The notes under the pieces: generated by a model | Database searches by the model: none | Told to the model about the DNA's origin: nothing | Seen by the model: only the letters and a program-made list of their open reading frames with translations | DNA from: Massilimicrobiota sp. An134 | GTDB lineage: Bacteria > Bacillota_I > Bacilli_A > Erysipelotrichales > Coprobacillaceae | Length of the DNA: 64,000 nt | Assembly: GCF_002160815.1 (NCBI RefSeq) | Contig: NZ_NFLH01000001.1 | Coordinates: 124,001 to 188,000 of the forward strand | Reading direction: 5' to 3' | Translations under genes and position numbers: made by a program | Part shown: positions 53,208 to 61,715 of the stretch, in pieces | How the letters are laid out: the number at the start of each line of letters is the position of its first letter | Numbering within the stretch: the stretch's first letter is position 1

Positions 53208-55025
53208 TCATTGTTGTCCTGTTATCTGATTTGTTCCTGTTACTTGTGAAGAAGACGGAGTATCAGTACTTGGTGTCGTTGTATTATTATTTTCGTTTTC
53301 TGCAGGAGTTTCAGGAGTTTCAGGAATTTCTGGTTTTTTATCATAATAATACAAAACAATTTTTTCACCTTTTTTATAAACTGTTGTAAAAGCAGCAAGT
53401 GACTGTTCTTCTACAACATTGATTTTCATAGTTTTAATCTCTTCGACTGATGTTGGTGGTTCTAATACACTTAGCTCTACAGTAAATCCTGCTTCTGTCA
53501 AAATGCTTTTAGCTTTTTGAATATCTTGACCATAAACATTTGGAACCTCAGCACTGTATCCTTGTGAAACTGTCAATGTTATTGTTTTATTGTTACTATT
53601 TGGATCAATTTTCTCTCCTGCATCCAAAGATTGTTCTAAAATAGTTCCTTTTGAAGCTTCATCAATTCTATCTTCTTTATTGACTTTAAAGCCTAATTCC
53701 TCAAGTTGATCTGCAATAGTATCATAATCTTTACCGACATAATCTTCAATGACGATATATTGTCCAGAAGAAACAACCAAATGAACCTCATCACCTTTTT
53801 TAACATTTGCTTTTGCAAGAGGATCACTTTCAATCACTTTTCCTTCTTCAACATCATCGCTCAATTCATAAGTGACATGACCTTTAACTTCCAAACCTCT
53901 ATCTTCTAACAAAGTGATAGCTTCAGCTTCTGTCAAATTCACTACATCAGGCATTTCAAATGATTGTGAAGGTCGAAAAAGCAGAAAATAGACTGCAATT
54001 AAAATTGCTAATGCTGCGACAACACTACCACCAATAATCATCAGCATCTTTTTATGTGAACGTTTTGTTTCTTCTTCTGTTTCTTCTTCAATTGGTAAAT
54101 GTGTCTGCGACTGTGTAAAAAAGTCTTTATCTTCAGCAACAATTGTTGCTAATTCATCATCTTCCTCATAATCAAATGTTATTTTTTCATCATTGATATG
54201 GGCTGCTTCCAAACAATGATTCAAATCTTCCAACATTTCAGAAGCACTTGCATAACGATCTTTTATATTTTTAGCAGTTGCCTTAATAATAATATTTTCA
54301 ACCGATTGAGGGATAGATGGATTAAAAGCACAAACAGAAGGGATTTCATCACGCATATGTTTTAAAGCAATATTAACTGGAGATTCCCCATTAAATGGAA
54401 CTTCACCACGAAGCAACTCATAAAAGACAATTCCTAAAGCATAAATATCACTTTGTGCAGTTGCTTTCTCTCCACGGGCAATTTCAGGTGCCAAATAATG
54501 TAAAGAACCCATAATTGTATCTGTTTGTGTCACCTGTGATAATGATTGAATAGATGCAATTCCAAAATCACCAATTTTGACAACCCCACTATCAGTAACC
54601 ATAATATTTTGAGGTTTTAAATCACGATGTATAATACCAATAGAATGTGCTTTAGCAGTAGCACTAACAACCTGCTTCATAACATCAACAGCTTCTACAT
54701 AATGTAAAGCACCACGTTTATGAATCAATTCTTTTAAAGTTTGACCTGGTACATATTCCATGACAATATAATAGTCATCTTTTTCATCACCAACATCATA
54801 AATTTCAACAATATTTTTATGTGACAAAGCCGCAGCCGCACTGGCTTCACGATGAAAACGTGTCACATAAACCGGATCCCCAGTTAATGATGAACGCATA
54901 ATTTTAACAGCCACTGTTCTTTTTAAAATTAAATCTTCAGCCTCATAAACATCAGCCATTCCACCTTGTCCAATTAATCTTTTCAATTGATAACGTCCAG
55001 CAATCGTTTTATTGATTGAACTCAT
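53208..55025 (-). CDS. prkC: Membrane Ser/Thr kinase PrkC with three PASTA domains
   Basis: 605 residues. Cytoplasmic Hanks-type kinase (about 11-270: GQGGMADVYEA, VAVKIM, HRDLKPQNIM, DFGIA, APE), an acidic linker, one membrane helix (about 328-350, MLMIIGGSVVAALAILIAVYFLL), then three PASTA repeats (about 355-560) that bind muropeptides or lipid II, and a Pro/Thr/Asn-rich tail with PETPETP repeats. PrkC senses peptidoglycan fragments, for example in germination. Overlaps prpC by four bases. Confidence 0.96.
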   Translation of the reverse strand: MSSINKTIAGRYQLKRLIGQGGMADVYEAEDLILKRTVAVKIMRSSLTGDPVYVTRFHREASAAAALSHKNIVEIYDVGDEKDDYYIVMEYVPGQTLKELIHKRGALHYVEAVDVMKQVVSATAKAHSIGIIHRDLKPQNIMVTDSGVVKIGDFGIASIQSLSQVTQTDTIMGSLHYLAPEIARGEKATAQSDIYALGIVFYELLRGEVPFNGESPVNIALKHMRDEIPSVCAFNPSIPQSVENIIIKATAKNIKDRYASASEMLEDLNHCLEAAHINDEKITFDYEEDDELATIVAEDKDFFTQSQTHLPIEEETEEETKRSHKKMLMIIGGSVVAALAILIAVYFLLFRPSQSFEMPDVVNLTEAEAITLLEDRGLEVKGHVTYELSDDVEEGKVIESDPLAKANVKKGDEVHLVVSSGQYIVIEDYVGKDYDTIADQLEELGFKVNKEDRIDEASKGTILEQSLDAGEKIDPNSNNKTITLTVSQGYSAEVPNVYGQDIQKAKSILTEAGFTVELSVLEPPTSVEEIKTMKINVVEEQSLAAFTTVYKKGEKIVLYYYDKKPEIPETPETPAENENNNTTTPSTDTPSSSQVTGTNQITGQQ

Positions 55026-55762
55026 AAATTAACAACTCCTTTTGTCAAAATAAGTGCAAAACTGATATTGTCTTGCCCACCATATGTATTGGCAGCATCC
55101 ATCAACTGACTAGCCCTCGTTTCAATATCTTCCTGAGCATGCAAAATATTCATCATCTGTTCATCACTCAGTGAATTATATAACCCATCTGAACAGACCA
55201 ATAAAAATCCATCATTGATTTGTTTTTCAAGAAAAGAAGGATTCAATGAATCGCTGACTCCTACAGCCTGTAATAAGATATTCTTTTGAGGATGAAATCT
55301 TGCTTCAGCTTGTGAAATTGTCCCCGAATCAACAAGAACATTCACCAAAGTATCATCTCTTGTTAATTGAATAAATTCATCAGTAACCCAATAAACTCTC
55401 GAATCACCAACATGAGAAATATAAATATTGTCATGAATACATAAAACAAGAACTATTGTTGTTCCCATACCTTCAAATTCTTGAGATTCATGGCTTTTTG
55501 ATTCAACAATCATATGAGCATGTTGAATAGCTGATAAAATCCAATCATGAATTTGACTTGTATCAGTTAAAGACTCTTGTTGCTGATAATTTTCAATAAT
55601 ATCATCGCAAGCCATTTGTGAAGCAATTTCACCTGCGTTATGTCCACCCATTCCATCACATAAAACAACCAAACATTCATGATCACTTTTTTGATAGCAA
55701 CGGACATAATCCTGATTCACTTTTCTCATGCGTCCAATATCACTTTTCATGATGACTTGCAT
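55022..55762 (-). CDS. prpC: PP2C-type phosphatase PrpC/Stp
   Basis: 246 residues. Metal-dependent Ser/Thr phosphatase that reverses PrkC phosphorylation. RKVNQDYV, LCDGMGGHNAGEIAS, ISHVGDSRVYWV, LVCSDGLYNSLSD and GGQDNISFALI. The ATG at 55762 is used (GGTGA five bases upstream); a GTG at 55771 is inside that site. Overlaps rlmN (23 bases) and prkC (4 bases). Confidence 0.96.
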   Translation of the reverse strand: MQVIMKSDIGRMRKVNQDYVRCYQKSDHECLVVLCDGMGGHNAGEIASQMACDDIIENYQQQESLTDTSQIHDWILSAIQHAHMIVESKSHESQEFEGMGTTIVLVLCIHDNIYISHVGDSRVYWVTDEFIQLTRDDTLVNVLVDSGTISQAEARFHPQKNILLQAVGVSDSLNPSFLEKQINDGFLLVCSDGLYNSLSDEQMMNILHAQEDIETRASQLMDAANTYGGQDNISFALILTKGVVNL

Positions 55763-56789
55763 GTTGTTCACCTACCTTCATGGCACGCAGTTGGCCACAT
55801 GCCCCATCTATATCACGTCCATGTTCTTTACGTAAAGTTACATTCATTTTTAGACGCAATAACTCACTTTTAAATGCCTCAACAGTTCCTTTATCTGACT
55901 GTTGATATCCATGTTCATCAACAGCATTATAAGGAATTAAATTGACATAGGCATTAAGCCCTCTGATGTAATGAGCTAACTGTCTGGCATGTTTTAATTC
56001 ATCATTAACTCCCTTTAAAAGAATATATTCAAAAGTCACACGACGATTCGTCTGTTGAATATAATTTTCAATAGATTGTCGTAACTGTTCCATTGGATAA
56101 CGCTTATTGATGGGCATTAATTGATCCCTAATTTCATTATTTGGTGCATGTAAAGAAATAGCTAAATTGCTTTGAATTCCTTCACTGGCATAACGTTCAA
56201 TCTGATGACATAAACCACAAGTAGAAATTGTGATATGTCTAGCACCAATAGCCAAACCTTTAGGATGATTAATAATACGAACAAAATCCATGACAGCATC
56301 ATAGTTATCAAAAGGTTCTCCCGTTCCCATGACAACGACATGACTGATTCTTTCCTGTGTATCTTGCATAACTGTCAGTACTTGATTGACCATTTCTCCA
56401 GCAGTCAGGTTTCTTTGTTTTTTTAATAAACCACTGGCACAAAAACGGCATCCCATATTGCACCCCAACTGACTTGTGACACATAAACTTCTTCCATAAT
56501 CATGAACCATTAATACCGTTTCAATAAAACCTCCATCTTCCAGTTGAAGAAGATATTTAATTGTTCCATCTTGAGAAACCTGTTTTGTTTCAATTTTCAT
56601 TGGTCCAATCTGATAGATTTGAGATAATTTTTCTCTTAAATCTAATGATAAGTTATTCATCTGTTCAAACGATTGTACATTTTGACGATATAGCCACTCA
56701 AAGACTTGTGTAGCTCTAAATTTCTTTTCTCCAAGTTCTTTAAATTCTTCAATCATCTGTTCTTGTGTATAATCATAAATTGATTTCAT
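55740..56789 (-). CDS. rlmN: Dual-specificity RNA methyltransferase RlmN
   Basis: 349 residues. Radical-SAM enzyme methylating A2503 of 23S rRNA (and A37 of some tRNAs). Cluster cysteines in CNMGCRFC (about 112-119), the second catalytic Cys in DIDGACGQL near the C-terminus, plus MGTGEPFDNYD and ISTCGL. In the rsmB-rlmN-prpC order typical of Gram-positives. Confidence 0.97.
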   Translation of the reverse strand: MKSIYDYTQEQMIEEFKELGEKKFRATQVFEWLYRQNVQSFEQMNNLSLDLREKLSQIYQIGPMKIETKQVSQDGTIKYLLQLEDGGFIETVLMVHDYGRSLCVTSQLGCNMGCRFCASGLLKKQRNLTAGEMVNQVLTVMQDTQERISHVVVMGTGEPFDNYDAVMDFVRIINHPKGLAIGARHITISTCGLCHQIERYASEGIQSNLAISLHAPNNEIRDQLMPINKRYPMEQLRQSIENYIQQTNRRVTFEYILLKGVNDELKHARQLAHYIRGLNAYVNLIPYNAVDEHGYQQSDKGTVEAFKSELLRLKMNVTLRKEHGRDIDGACGQLRAMKVGEQHASHHEK

Positions 56790-56793
56790 ATTT

Positions 56794-58041
56794 TCATTCC
56801 TTTTCTAATAGACACATATAAAAACCATCACTATGATACTGATATGGTAAAATTGTTAATTCTTTTCTTTTCTTCATATCAGGATACTTTGTCATGAATT
56901 TTTCTATTTGTTTTTCATTTTCTTTTTTATTGAGTGTACATGTACTATATACAATATTACCACCTTTTTTCAATAAAAAATATGCATTTTCTAATAATTT
57001 TTCTTGTATAGCTATCATTTCATCCATTGCCGAACTCTCATGATACTTAATTTCAGGTTTTCTGGCAAGAACTCCCAATCCACTACACGGTGCATCACAT
57101 AGAATTTTATCAAAAGACTCAGATGGATACACATCTTTAAGCAAAGTAGAGTCACCTACATGTGTATGCACATTTTTAACTTTAAGGCGTTGTATTTGCT
57201 GTTGAACCAGATCTATTTTATGCGCATATAAATCATAAGCTTCAATTGATCCCTGATTATTCATAAGCATCGCTAAATGCGTTGTCTTGCTGCCAGGCGC
57301 ACAACACATATCTAAAACATAATCACTTGCTTGAGGATTCAATAACCTGGCTACAAGTTGACTAGATTCATCCTGGATTGTCACATACCCCTTTATGAAA
57401 GCTTCATCAGAAGCAATATGATGTCCTGAATAATAAAGACCATCAGGTGACAGTTTTGCTTCTTGCCACTTTGAATCTTTCAACAAAGCCTCTTTTGAAG
57501 TAAGCAATGTATTCACTCTCGCACAATGATGAGGCACTTCTAAAAAAGCATGACAAATACGATTTGTTTCTTCATAGCCATATTGTTTATCAAACATTTT
57601 TACCAGCCATAATGGATGACTTGTTGCAATGGATATTCTTTCTAATGGTGGCAAATCATCCAACTGATAAGATGATTGAAAAGTCTTTTGTAAAATAGCA
57701 TGAATAAAACGTGCAGTTTTCATTCCTTTTTTCTTTTTGGATAATTCTACAGCTTCATTAATAATAGCATAATCTGGAATAGAATCCATCATTTCATGCT
57801 GATAAAGACTCATCAGTAAAAGCATCTTTTCATATGTTTTAACACGCATATGAAGATGTGGCTTTAATATATATTCCAATAACAACATATTTTGAACTGT
57901 TCCATAAACAACTCTTGTGATAAAATCTTTTTGTTGTCGTGTTAAATCATAACGATTAAAATAGGCATTAATGGTTAGATTTAAATAACTTTTATCTTGT
58001 TTAAATTTTAATAATATTTCTAATGCTATCTGTCTTTCCAT
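56794..58041 (-). CDS. rsmB: 16S rRNA m5C967 methyltransferase RsmB
   Basis: 415 residues. N-terminal NusB-like RNA-binding domain (about 1-125), C-terminal methyltransferase with SAM loop VLDMCCAPGSKTTHLA, catalytic Cys DAPCSGLGVL, and general Cys YSTCTLNKKENE. Ends immediately before rlmN and begins three bases after priA. fmt, normally next to it, is absent. Confidence 0.96.
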   Translation of the reverse strand: MERQIALEILLKFKQDKSYLNLTINAYFNRYDLTRQQKDFITRVVYGTVQNMLLLEYILKPHLHMRVKTYEKMLLLMSLYQHEMMDSIPDYAIINEAVELSKKKKGMKTARFIHAILQKTFQSSYQLDDLPPLERISIATSHPLWLVKMFDKQYGYEETNRICHAFLEVPHHCARVNTLLTSKEALLKDSKWQEAKLSPDGLYYSGHHIASDEAFIKGYVTIQDESSQLVARLLNPQASDYVLDMCCAPGSKTTHLAMLMNNQGSIEAYDLYAHKIDLVQQQIQRLKVKNVHTHVGDSTLLKDVYPSESFDKILCDAPCSGLGVLARKPEIKYHESSAMDEMIAIQEKLLENAYFLLKKGGNIVYSTCTLNKKENEKQIEKFMTKYPDMKKRKELTILPYQYHSDGFYMCLLEKE

Positions 58042-58043
58042 AA

Positions 58044-60230
58044 TTATATTTGTGAGTATGGATTAAAATCACAAACGATCCTTACCTTTCCTTTCTGTTG
58101 TTTATTATAATAATCATTCATAACGCATAAAGCCTCATAAATATCTTGTGAATGTAAAAATTTAACAAGTATACGTTCTCGATAAATATCCTGCATTTTA
58201 TAGATTGCACTTCTAGCCGGACCTAAAATAACGGTTTGTTGACTATGTGCCAATAAATAATTTTTAACATCTATCGCAACACTATGTATAAGTTCCTCAT
58301 GAGGCGATTGAATCAAAATGCTGACCATATGGCAATATGGCGGATATTTGGCTTTTTGACGATATTGCATTTCCTGGTGAAAGAAAGCAATATAATCATG
58401 TTTGGCAGCACAAGTAATGGCATAATGTTCTGGATTATATGTTTGAATAATAACATGTCCTTGTTTTTGCCCTCTTCCACTTCGCCCAGATACCTGACAC
58501 AAAAGCTGAAAAGTTCTCTCACTGGCACGAAAATCTGGAATATTCAAACTCAAATCAGCATTTAAAACACCAACAAATGTGACATCTTCAAAATCCAATC
58601 CTTTCGCAATCATTTGTGTGCCTAACAAAATATTTCCTTCCTTATTTCTGAATCTTTCAAGTAATTTCAAATGCCCATTTTTTTGACGGGTTGTATCCAC
58701 ATCATAACGAATCACTTTAGCTCCACAAAAAATCTTCTCTATTTCCTCTTCAATTTTCTGCGTTCCATAACCTACACTCTTTAAATGCGTTGAACCACAG
58801 TGAGGACAAACATGAGGATAATCTATCATATATTCACAATAATGACATTTTAATTTATGCTCACTGCGATGATCAGTTAAAGTGACATCACAGTGCGGGC
58901 ATTTTAATACTTCTCCACAATCCTGACATTGTACATAAGAAGCATAACCTCTTTTATTTAATAACAAAATAACCTGTTCACCTTTATCAATTGTCTGTTG
59001 AATACTTTGTTTCATTTTTCTGGAAAATAATGAATAATTACGCTGACGTGTTTCTTGAATCATATCCACTATTTCTACTTGTGGTAATGGTTTTTGATTA
59101 ATACGCTCAGGTAATTCATATAAATCATAAACTCCTTTTAAAGCTCTGGCATAGCTTTCCAAGGATGGAGTTGCACTTCCCAAAACAACACTGGCATGAT
59201 GCGTTTTCGCACGCATTTTAGCAATTTGTGAGGTTAAATAACGCGGCTTTGCTTCTTGTTTATAACTGGCATCATGCTCTTCATCTAGAATAATTATGCC
59301 TATATTTTCTAATGGAGCAAAAACTGCAGATCTGGCGCCCACAACTATTTTAACTTCCTGACGTTTGATGCGACGATACTCATCATATTTTTCACCTTGT
59401 GATAAACGGGAATGCAAAATCGCAACCTGATTACCAAAACGTTGTCTAAAAACTTCTACCATCATAGGCGTTAATGAAATTTCTGGAACCAGCATCATAA
59501 CAGACTTATTTTGTTGAATATAATGAGCAGCTAAAGCTAAATAAACTTCTGTTTTCCCAGATCCTGTAACACCGTGTAATAAAGCAACTCTCCCTTGATG
59601 AGCCAAAATCCCATCCACAACTTTTTGTTGCTGTGTTGTTAATTGAATATGTTTTGATTGATGTTCAATTGAAAATGGCTGACGATAAACTTCTTTTTCA
59701 ACAATTTCAATACATCCCTGTTTTTTTAAATTATCAAGCAAAGCTCGACTGTATGGAATATCCTTAACAGGAATATCTGGATGTTCTTGTAAAAAAGCCA
59801 TACATTCCTGTTGTTTGATTGTTTTGGCATAAGTTCCTTCAACAAGGTGAACAACCTGTTGTGTTTTGATACCTACTGTTTGGTGAGTACTCGGTTTTAA
59901 TTGCGTTGGCAACATCGCCTGCAAACATGATATACGTGGGGATAATGTCATACGTGATAACTGATTAGCCAATGTCTGTAACTCTTCATTTAGTAACGGT
60001 TCTTCATCAATAACATCTAAAATATATTGATAGCGAAAACCAGCACGTTGTTCTAATTCTGACTTTGAAAAATGTGTTTCTTCAACATTTTCAACATAAC
60101 CAATAATTTTTTGATAACCGAAACGAATCCATACACGTACACCTACAAGCAATGATTTTTCACTCAAATAATCAAATGTTGTATCCAGTGCATGTACAGG
60201 ATGTTCAACTAACACTTTGACAATATACAT
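58044..60230 (-). CDS. priA: Primosomal helicase PriA
   Basis: 728 residues. Replication-restart helicase. N-terminal 3'BD domain, Walker A LHGVTGSGKTEVYL, DEAH-type LDEEHDASYKQEAKP, zinc-binding cysteines (CQDCGEVLKCPHCDVTL ... CHYCEYMIDYPHVCPHCGS), helicase motifs in GTQMIAKGLDFEDV and QVSGRSGRGQKQG. GGTGAGGAT precedes the ATG. Opens the long priA-degV unit; its own promoter could not be defined. Confidence 0.97.
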   Translation of the reverse strand: MYIVKVLVEHPVHALDTTFDYLSEKSLLVGVRVWIRFGYQKIIGYVENVEETHFSKSELEQRAGFRYQYILDVIDEEPLLNEELQTLANQLSRMTLSPRISCLQAMLPTQLKPSTHQTVGIKTQQVVHLVEGTYAKTIKQQECMAFLQEHPDIPVKDIPYSRALLDNLKKQGCIEIVEKEVYRQPFSIEHQSKHIQLTTQQQKVVDGILAHQGRVALLHGVTGSGKTEVYLALAAHYIQQNKSVMMLVPEISLTPMMVEVFRQRFGNQVAILHSRLSQGEKYDEYRRIKRQEVKIVVGARSAVFAPLENIGIIILDEEHDASYKQEAKPRYLTSQIAKMRAKTHHASVVLGSATPSLESYARALKGVYDLYELPERINQKPLPQVEIVDMIQETRQRNYSLFSRKMKQSIQQTIDKGEQVILLLNKRGYASYVQCQDCGEVLKCPHCDVTLTDHRSEHKLKCHYCEYMIDYPHVCPHCGSTHLKSVGYGTQKIEEEIEKIFCGAKVIRYDVDTTRQKNGHLKLLERFRNKEGNILLGTQMIAKGLDFEDVTFVGVLNADLSLNIPDFRASERTFQLLCQVSGRSGRGQKQGHVIIQTYNPEHYAITCAAKHDYIAFFHQEMQYRQKAKYPPYCHMVSILIQSPHEELIHSVAIDVKNYLLAHSQQTVILGPARSAIYKMQDIYRERILVKFLHSQDIYEALCVMNDYYNKQQKGKVRIVCDFNPYSQI

Positions 60231-60305
60231 ATCCTCACCTGCCTATTGCACTATTCTATCATAAATTTACTTTTTTTAAAATAATTCCAAGTTCTTTTTC
60301 ATTTA

Positions 60306-60330
60306 TAAAGGACAGTCTTCATGACTGTCC
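60306..60330 (-). terminator. Terminator after the deaminase gene
   Basis: Minus-strand AGGACAGTC/GACTGTCCT nine-base-pair stem with an ATGAA loop and a T/A-rich tail, adjacent to the stop codon. Confidence 0.75.
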
Positions 60331-60761
60331 TATTGATTTCCATTTTGATATCTCTCTTCTCCCCACCATAAAGGCAAAAGTTCCTTTAAAGTCACAGTTT
60401 CTCTCGTATCAAAATCGACCATAATTTCCATATCCTGATTTTTTTCATTCAATTGCATAAAAAACTCACGACAAGCTCCACAAGGCATCCCACTCCCGCC
60501 TCCATATGGAGGACAATCACGAAAAGCAATCATTCTTTTCACAATAGTCTGTTGACTTTGCATATACATATTCAATGCTGCAACTCTTTCAGCACATAAA
60601 TCTAACACTCCACTACAGCTTTCTATACAAAATCCAGTATATATTTCACCATTTTCACTTTCCAAAGCACAAACGACATGATGTGCATAAATAAATGGTG
60701 AAACTTCATGAGGTTGATATTGTTCCTTAGCTTTCAAATACATTTTTTCCCAGATATCCAT
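60330..60761 (-). CDS. Cytidine-deaminase-like zinc protein, atypical
   Basis: 143 residues. CDA-fold: zinc motif LCAERVAAL and PCGACREFF give Cys-Glu and Cys-x2-Cys ligands with the catalytic Glu. However, the nucleoside-binding region that reads GCNxENA in cytidine deaminases is GFCIESCSG, so the substrate-contacting Asn is lost. C-terminus carries LKELLPLWWGEE, like the family's LxELLPxxF. It could be a blasticidin-S-deaminase-like or other base/nucleoside deaminase. Follows the zinc-ribbon gene by four bases. Confidence 0.85.
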   Translation of the reverse strand: MDIWEKMYLKAKEQYQPHEVSPFIYAHHVVCALESENGEIYTGFCIESCSGVLDLCAERVAALNMYMQSQQTIVKRMIAFRDCPPYGGGSGMPCGACREFFMQLNEKNQDMEIMVDFDTRETVTLKELLPLWWGEERYQNGNQ

Positions 60762-60764
60762 AAT

Positions 60765-60968
60765 TTACAGTTCCTCCATCTCTTTTAAATCATCATCACA
60801 GACATACGCTTCCACATAACCACATTTTTTACAAATATATTGTTCAACCTTTAGCTTACGATCATCAACAACAATATCCTGATAAGCATTACGTCTGAAA
60901 ACCCCTTTAGCTGGAACATAAAGAATATTCTGACTTTGACACTTAGGACAACACTGATTCTTTTTCAT
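60765..60968 (-). CDS. Small zinc-ribbon protein
   Basis: 67 residues. Two CxxC pairs (CPKCQSQNILYVP and CKKCGYVEAYV) make a probable zinc ribbon, with a basic middle (GVFRRNAYQDIVVDDRKLKVEQ) and acidic end. Nucleic acid or protein binding is likely, function unknown. The ATG at 60968 has TAGGAGGTATC; a longer reading is rejected. A candidate promoter, TTGACA (61026..61021), 18 bases, CATGAT (61002..60997), precedes it. Confidence 0.8.
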   Translation of the reverse strand: MKKNQCCPKCQSQNILYVPAKGVFRRNAYQDIVVDDRKLKVEQYICKKCGYVEAYVCDDDLKEMEEL

Positions 60969-61040
60969 AAGATACCTCCTATACATTCTTAAATATATCA
61001 TGTCATAAAAATGAAAACCCTGTCAATTCTTTTCTCAAAC

Positions 61041-61063
61041 AAAAAAACACCATAAGGTGCTTT
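61041..61063 (-). terminator. Terminator after gmk
   Basis: Minus-strand AGCACC, TTAT loop, GGTGTTTTTTT; a short but clear intrinsic terminator at the gmk stop. Confidence 0.8.
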
Positions 61064-61622
61064 ATAAATTTTCTTTAATAATTTTAGCAATTTTTTCTTT
61101 TGCAGCAACAACATCATCATTTTCAACAACATACTTATATTCGTCTTTTGTTGCAATTTCTTTTCTTGCTTTTGCAAGTCTTTCTTGAACGATACTTTCT
61201 TCTTCAGTACGACGTCCACGAATACGACGTTCCAATTCTTCAAGTGATGGGGGTACTAAGAAAATGGTTAAAGCATGAGGACATTTTGCCATCACCTGCA
61301 AAGCACCCTGAACTTCAATTTCCAATACAACGTTTTTCCCTTCACTTAATAATTGATCAACATAAAATTGAGGTGTCCCATAATAGTTTCCAACAAACTG
61401 AGCATATTCAAGCAATTCACCTTTTTCAATTTTCTCTTTGAATTCTTCTTCACTCACAAAGAAATAATCAATTCCCTCTTTTTCAGTTGGACGAGGTTTT
61501 CTTGTTGTCATAGATATAGAATAAGCTAAATTTAAACTCTCATCTTTAAAAAGTTCCTGACGAACTGTTCCTTTCCCAACACCACTTGGACCACTTAGAA
61601 TGATTAAAAGCCCCTTTTTCAA
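61062..61622 (-). CDS. gmk: Guanylate kinase
   Basis: 186 residues from a TTG start at 61622, giving MKKGLLIILSGPSGVGKGTV as usual for the family, with an AGGTGGTGGAG ribosome-binding region ahead; the longer frame from 61646 overlaps the -10 box. GMP + ATP to GDP + ADP. P-loop SGPSGVGKGT, the GMP-binding STMTTRKPRPTEKEGIDYFFV, and lid RIRGRRTEEES. rpoZ, which often follows, is absent. Confidence 0.96.
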   Translation of the reverse strand: MKKGLLIILSGPSGVGKGTVRQELFKDESLNLAYSISMTTRKPRPTEKEGIDYFFVSEEEFKEKIEKGELLEYAQFVGNYYGTPQFYVDQLLSEGKNVVLEIEVQGALQVMAKCPHALTIFLVPPSLEELERRIRGRRTEEESIVQERLAKARKEIATKDEYKYVVENDDVVAAKEKIAKIIKENL

Positions 61623-61645
61623 TCTCTCCACCACCTTTTGAAACA

Positions 61646-61674
61646 ATGTTACATGAATGAAACATTAATGTCAA
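61646..61674 (-). promoter_or_regulatory. Sigma-A promoter of gmk
   Basis: TTGACA (61674..61669), 17-base spacer, TAACAT (61651..61646). Confidence 0.78.
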
Positions 61675-61688
61675 TTCTTTTTGAAATA

Positions 61689-61697
61689 TGTTATACT
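61689..61697 (+). promoter_or_regulatory. Extended -10 promoter of rqcH
   Basis: TGTTATACT: TGn plus TATACT. No good -35 is visible, as tolerated by extended -10 promoters. It is back-to-back with the gmk promoter. Confidence 0.65.
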
Positions 61698-61715
61698 ATT
61701 TATCGGTGATGAAAT

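Noticed and set aside
60998-61243. 81-codon Lys-rich open frame on the minus strand
   Set aside because: Out-of-frame reading of the gmk 3' end; its composition comes from gmk codons.
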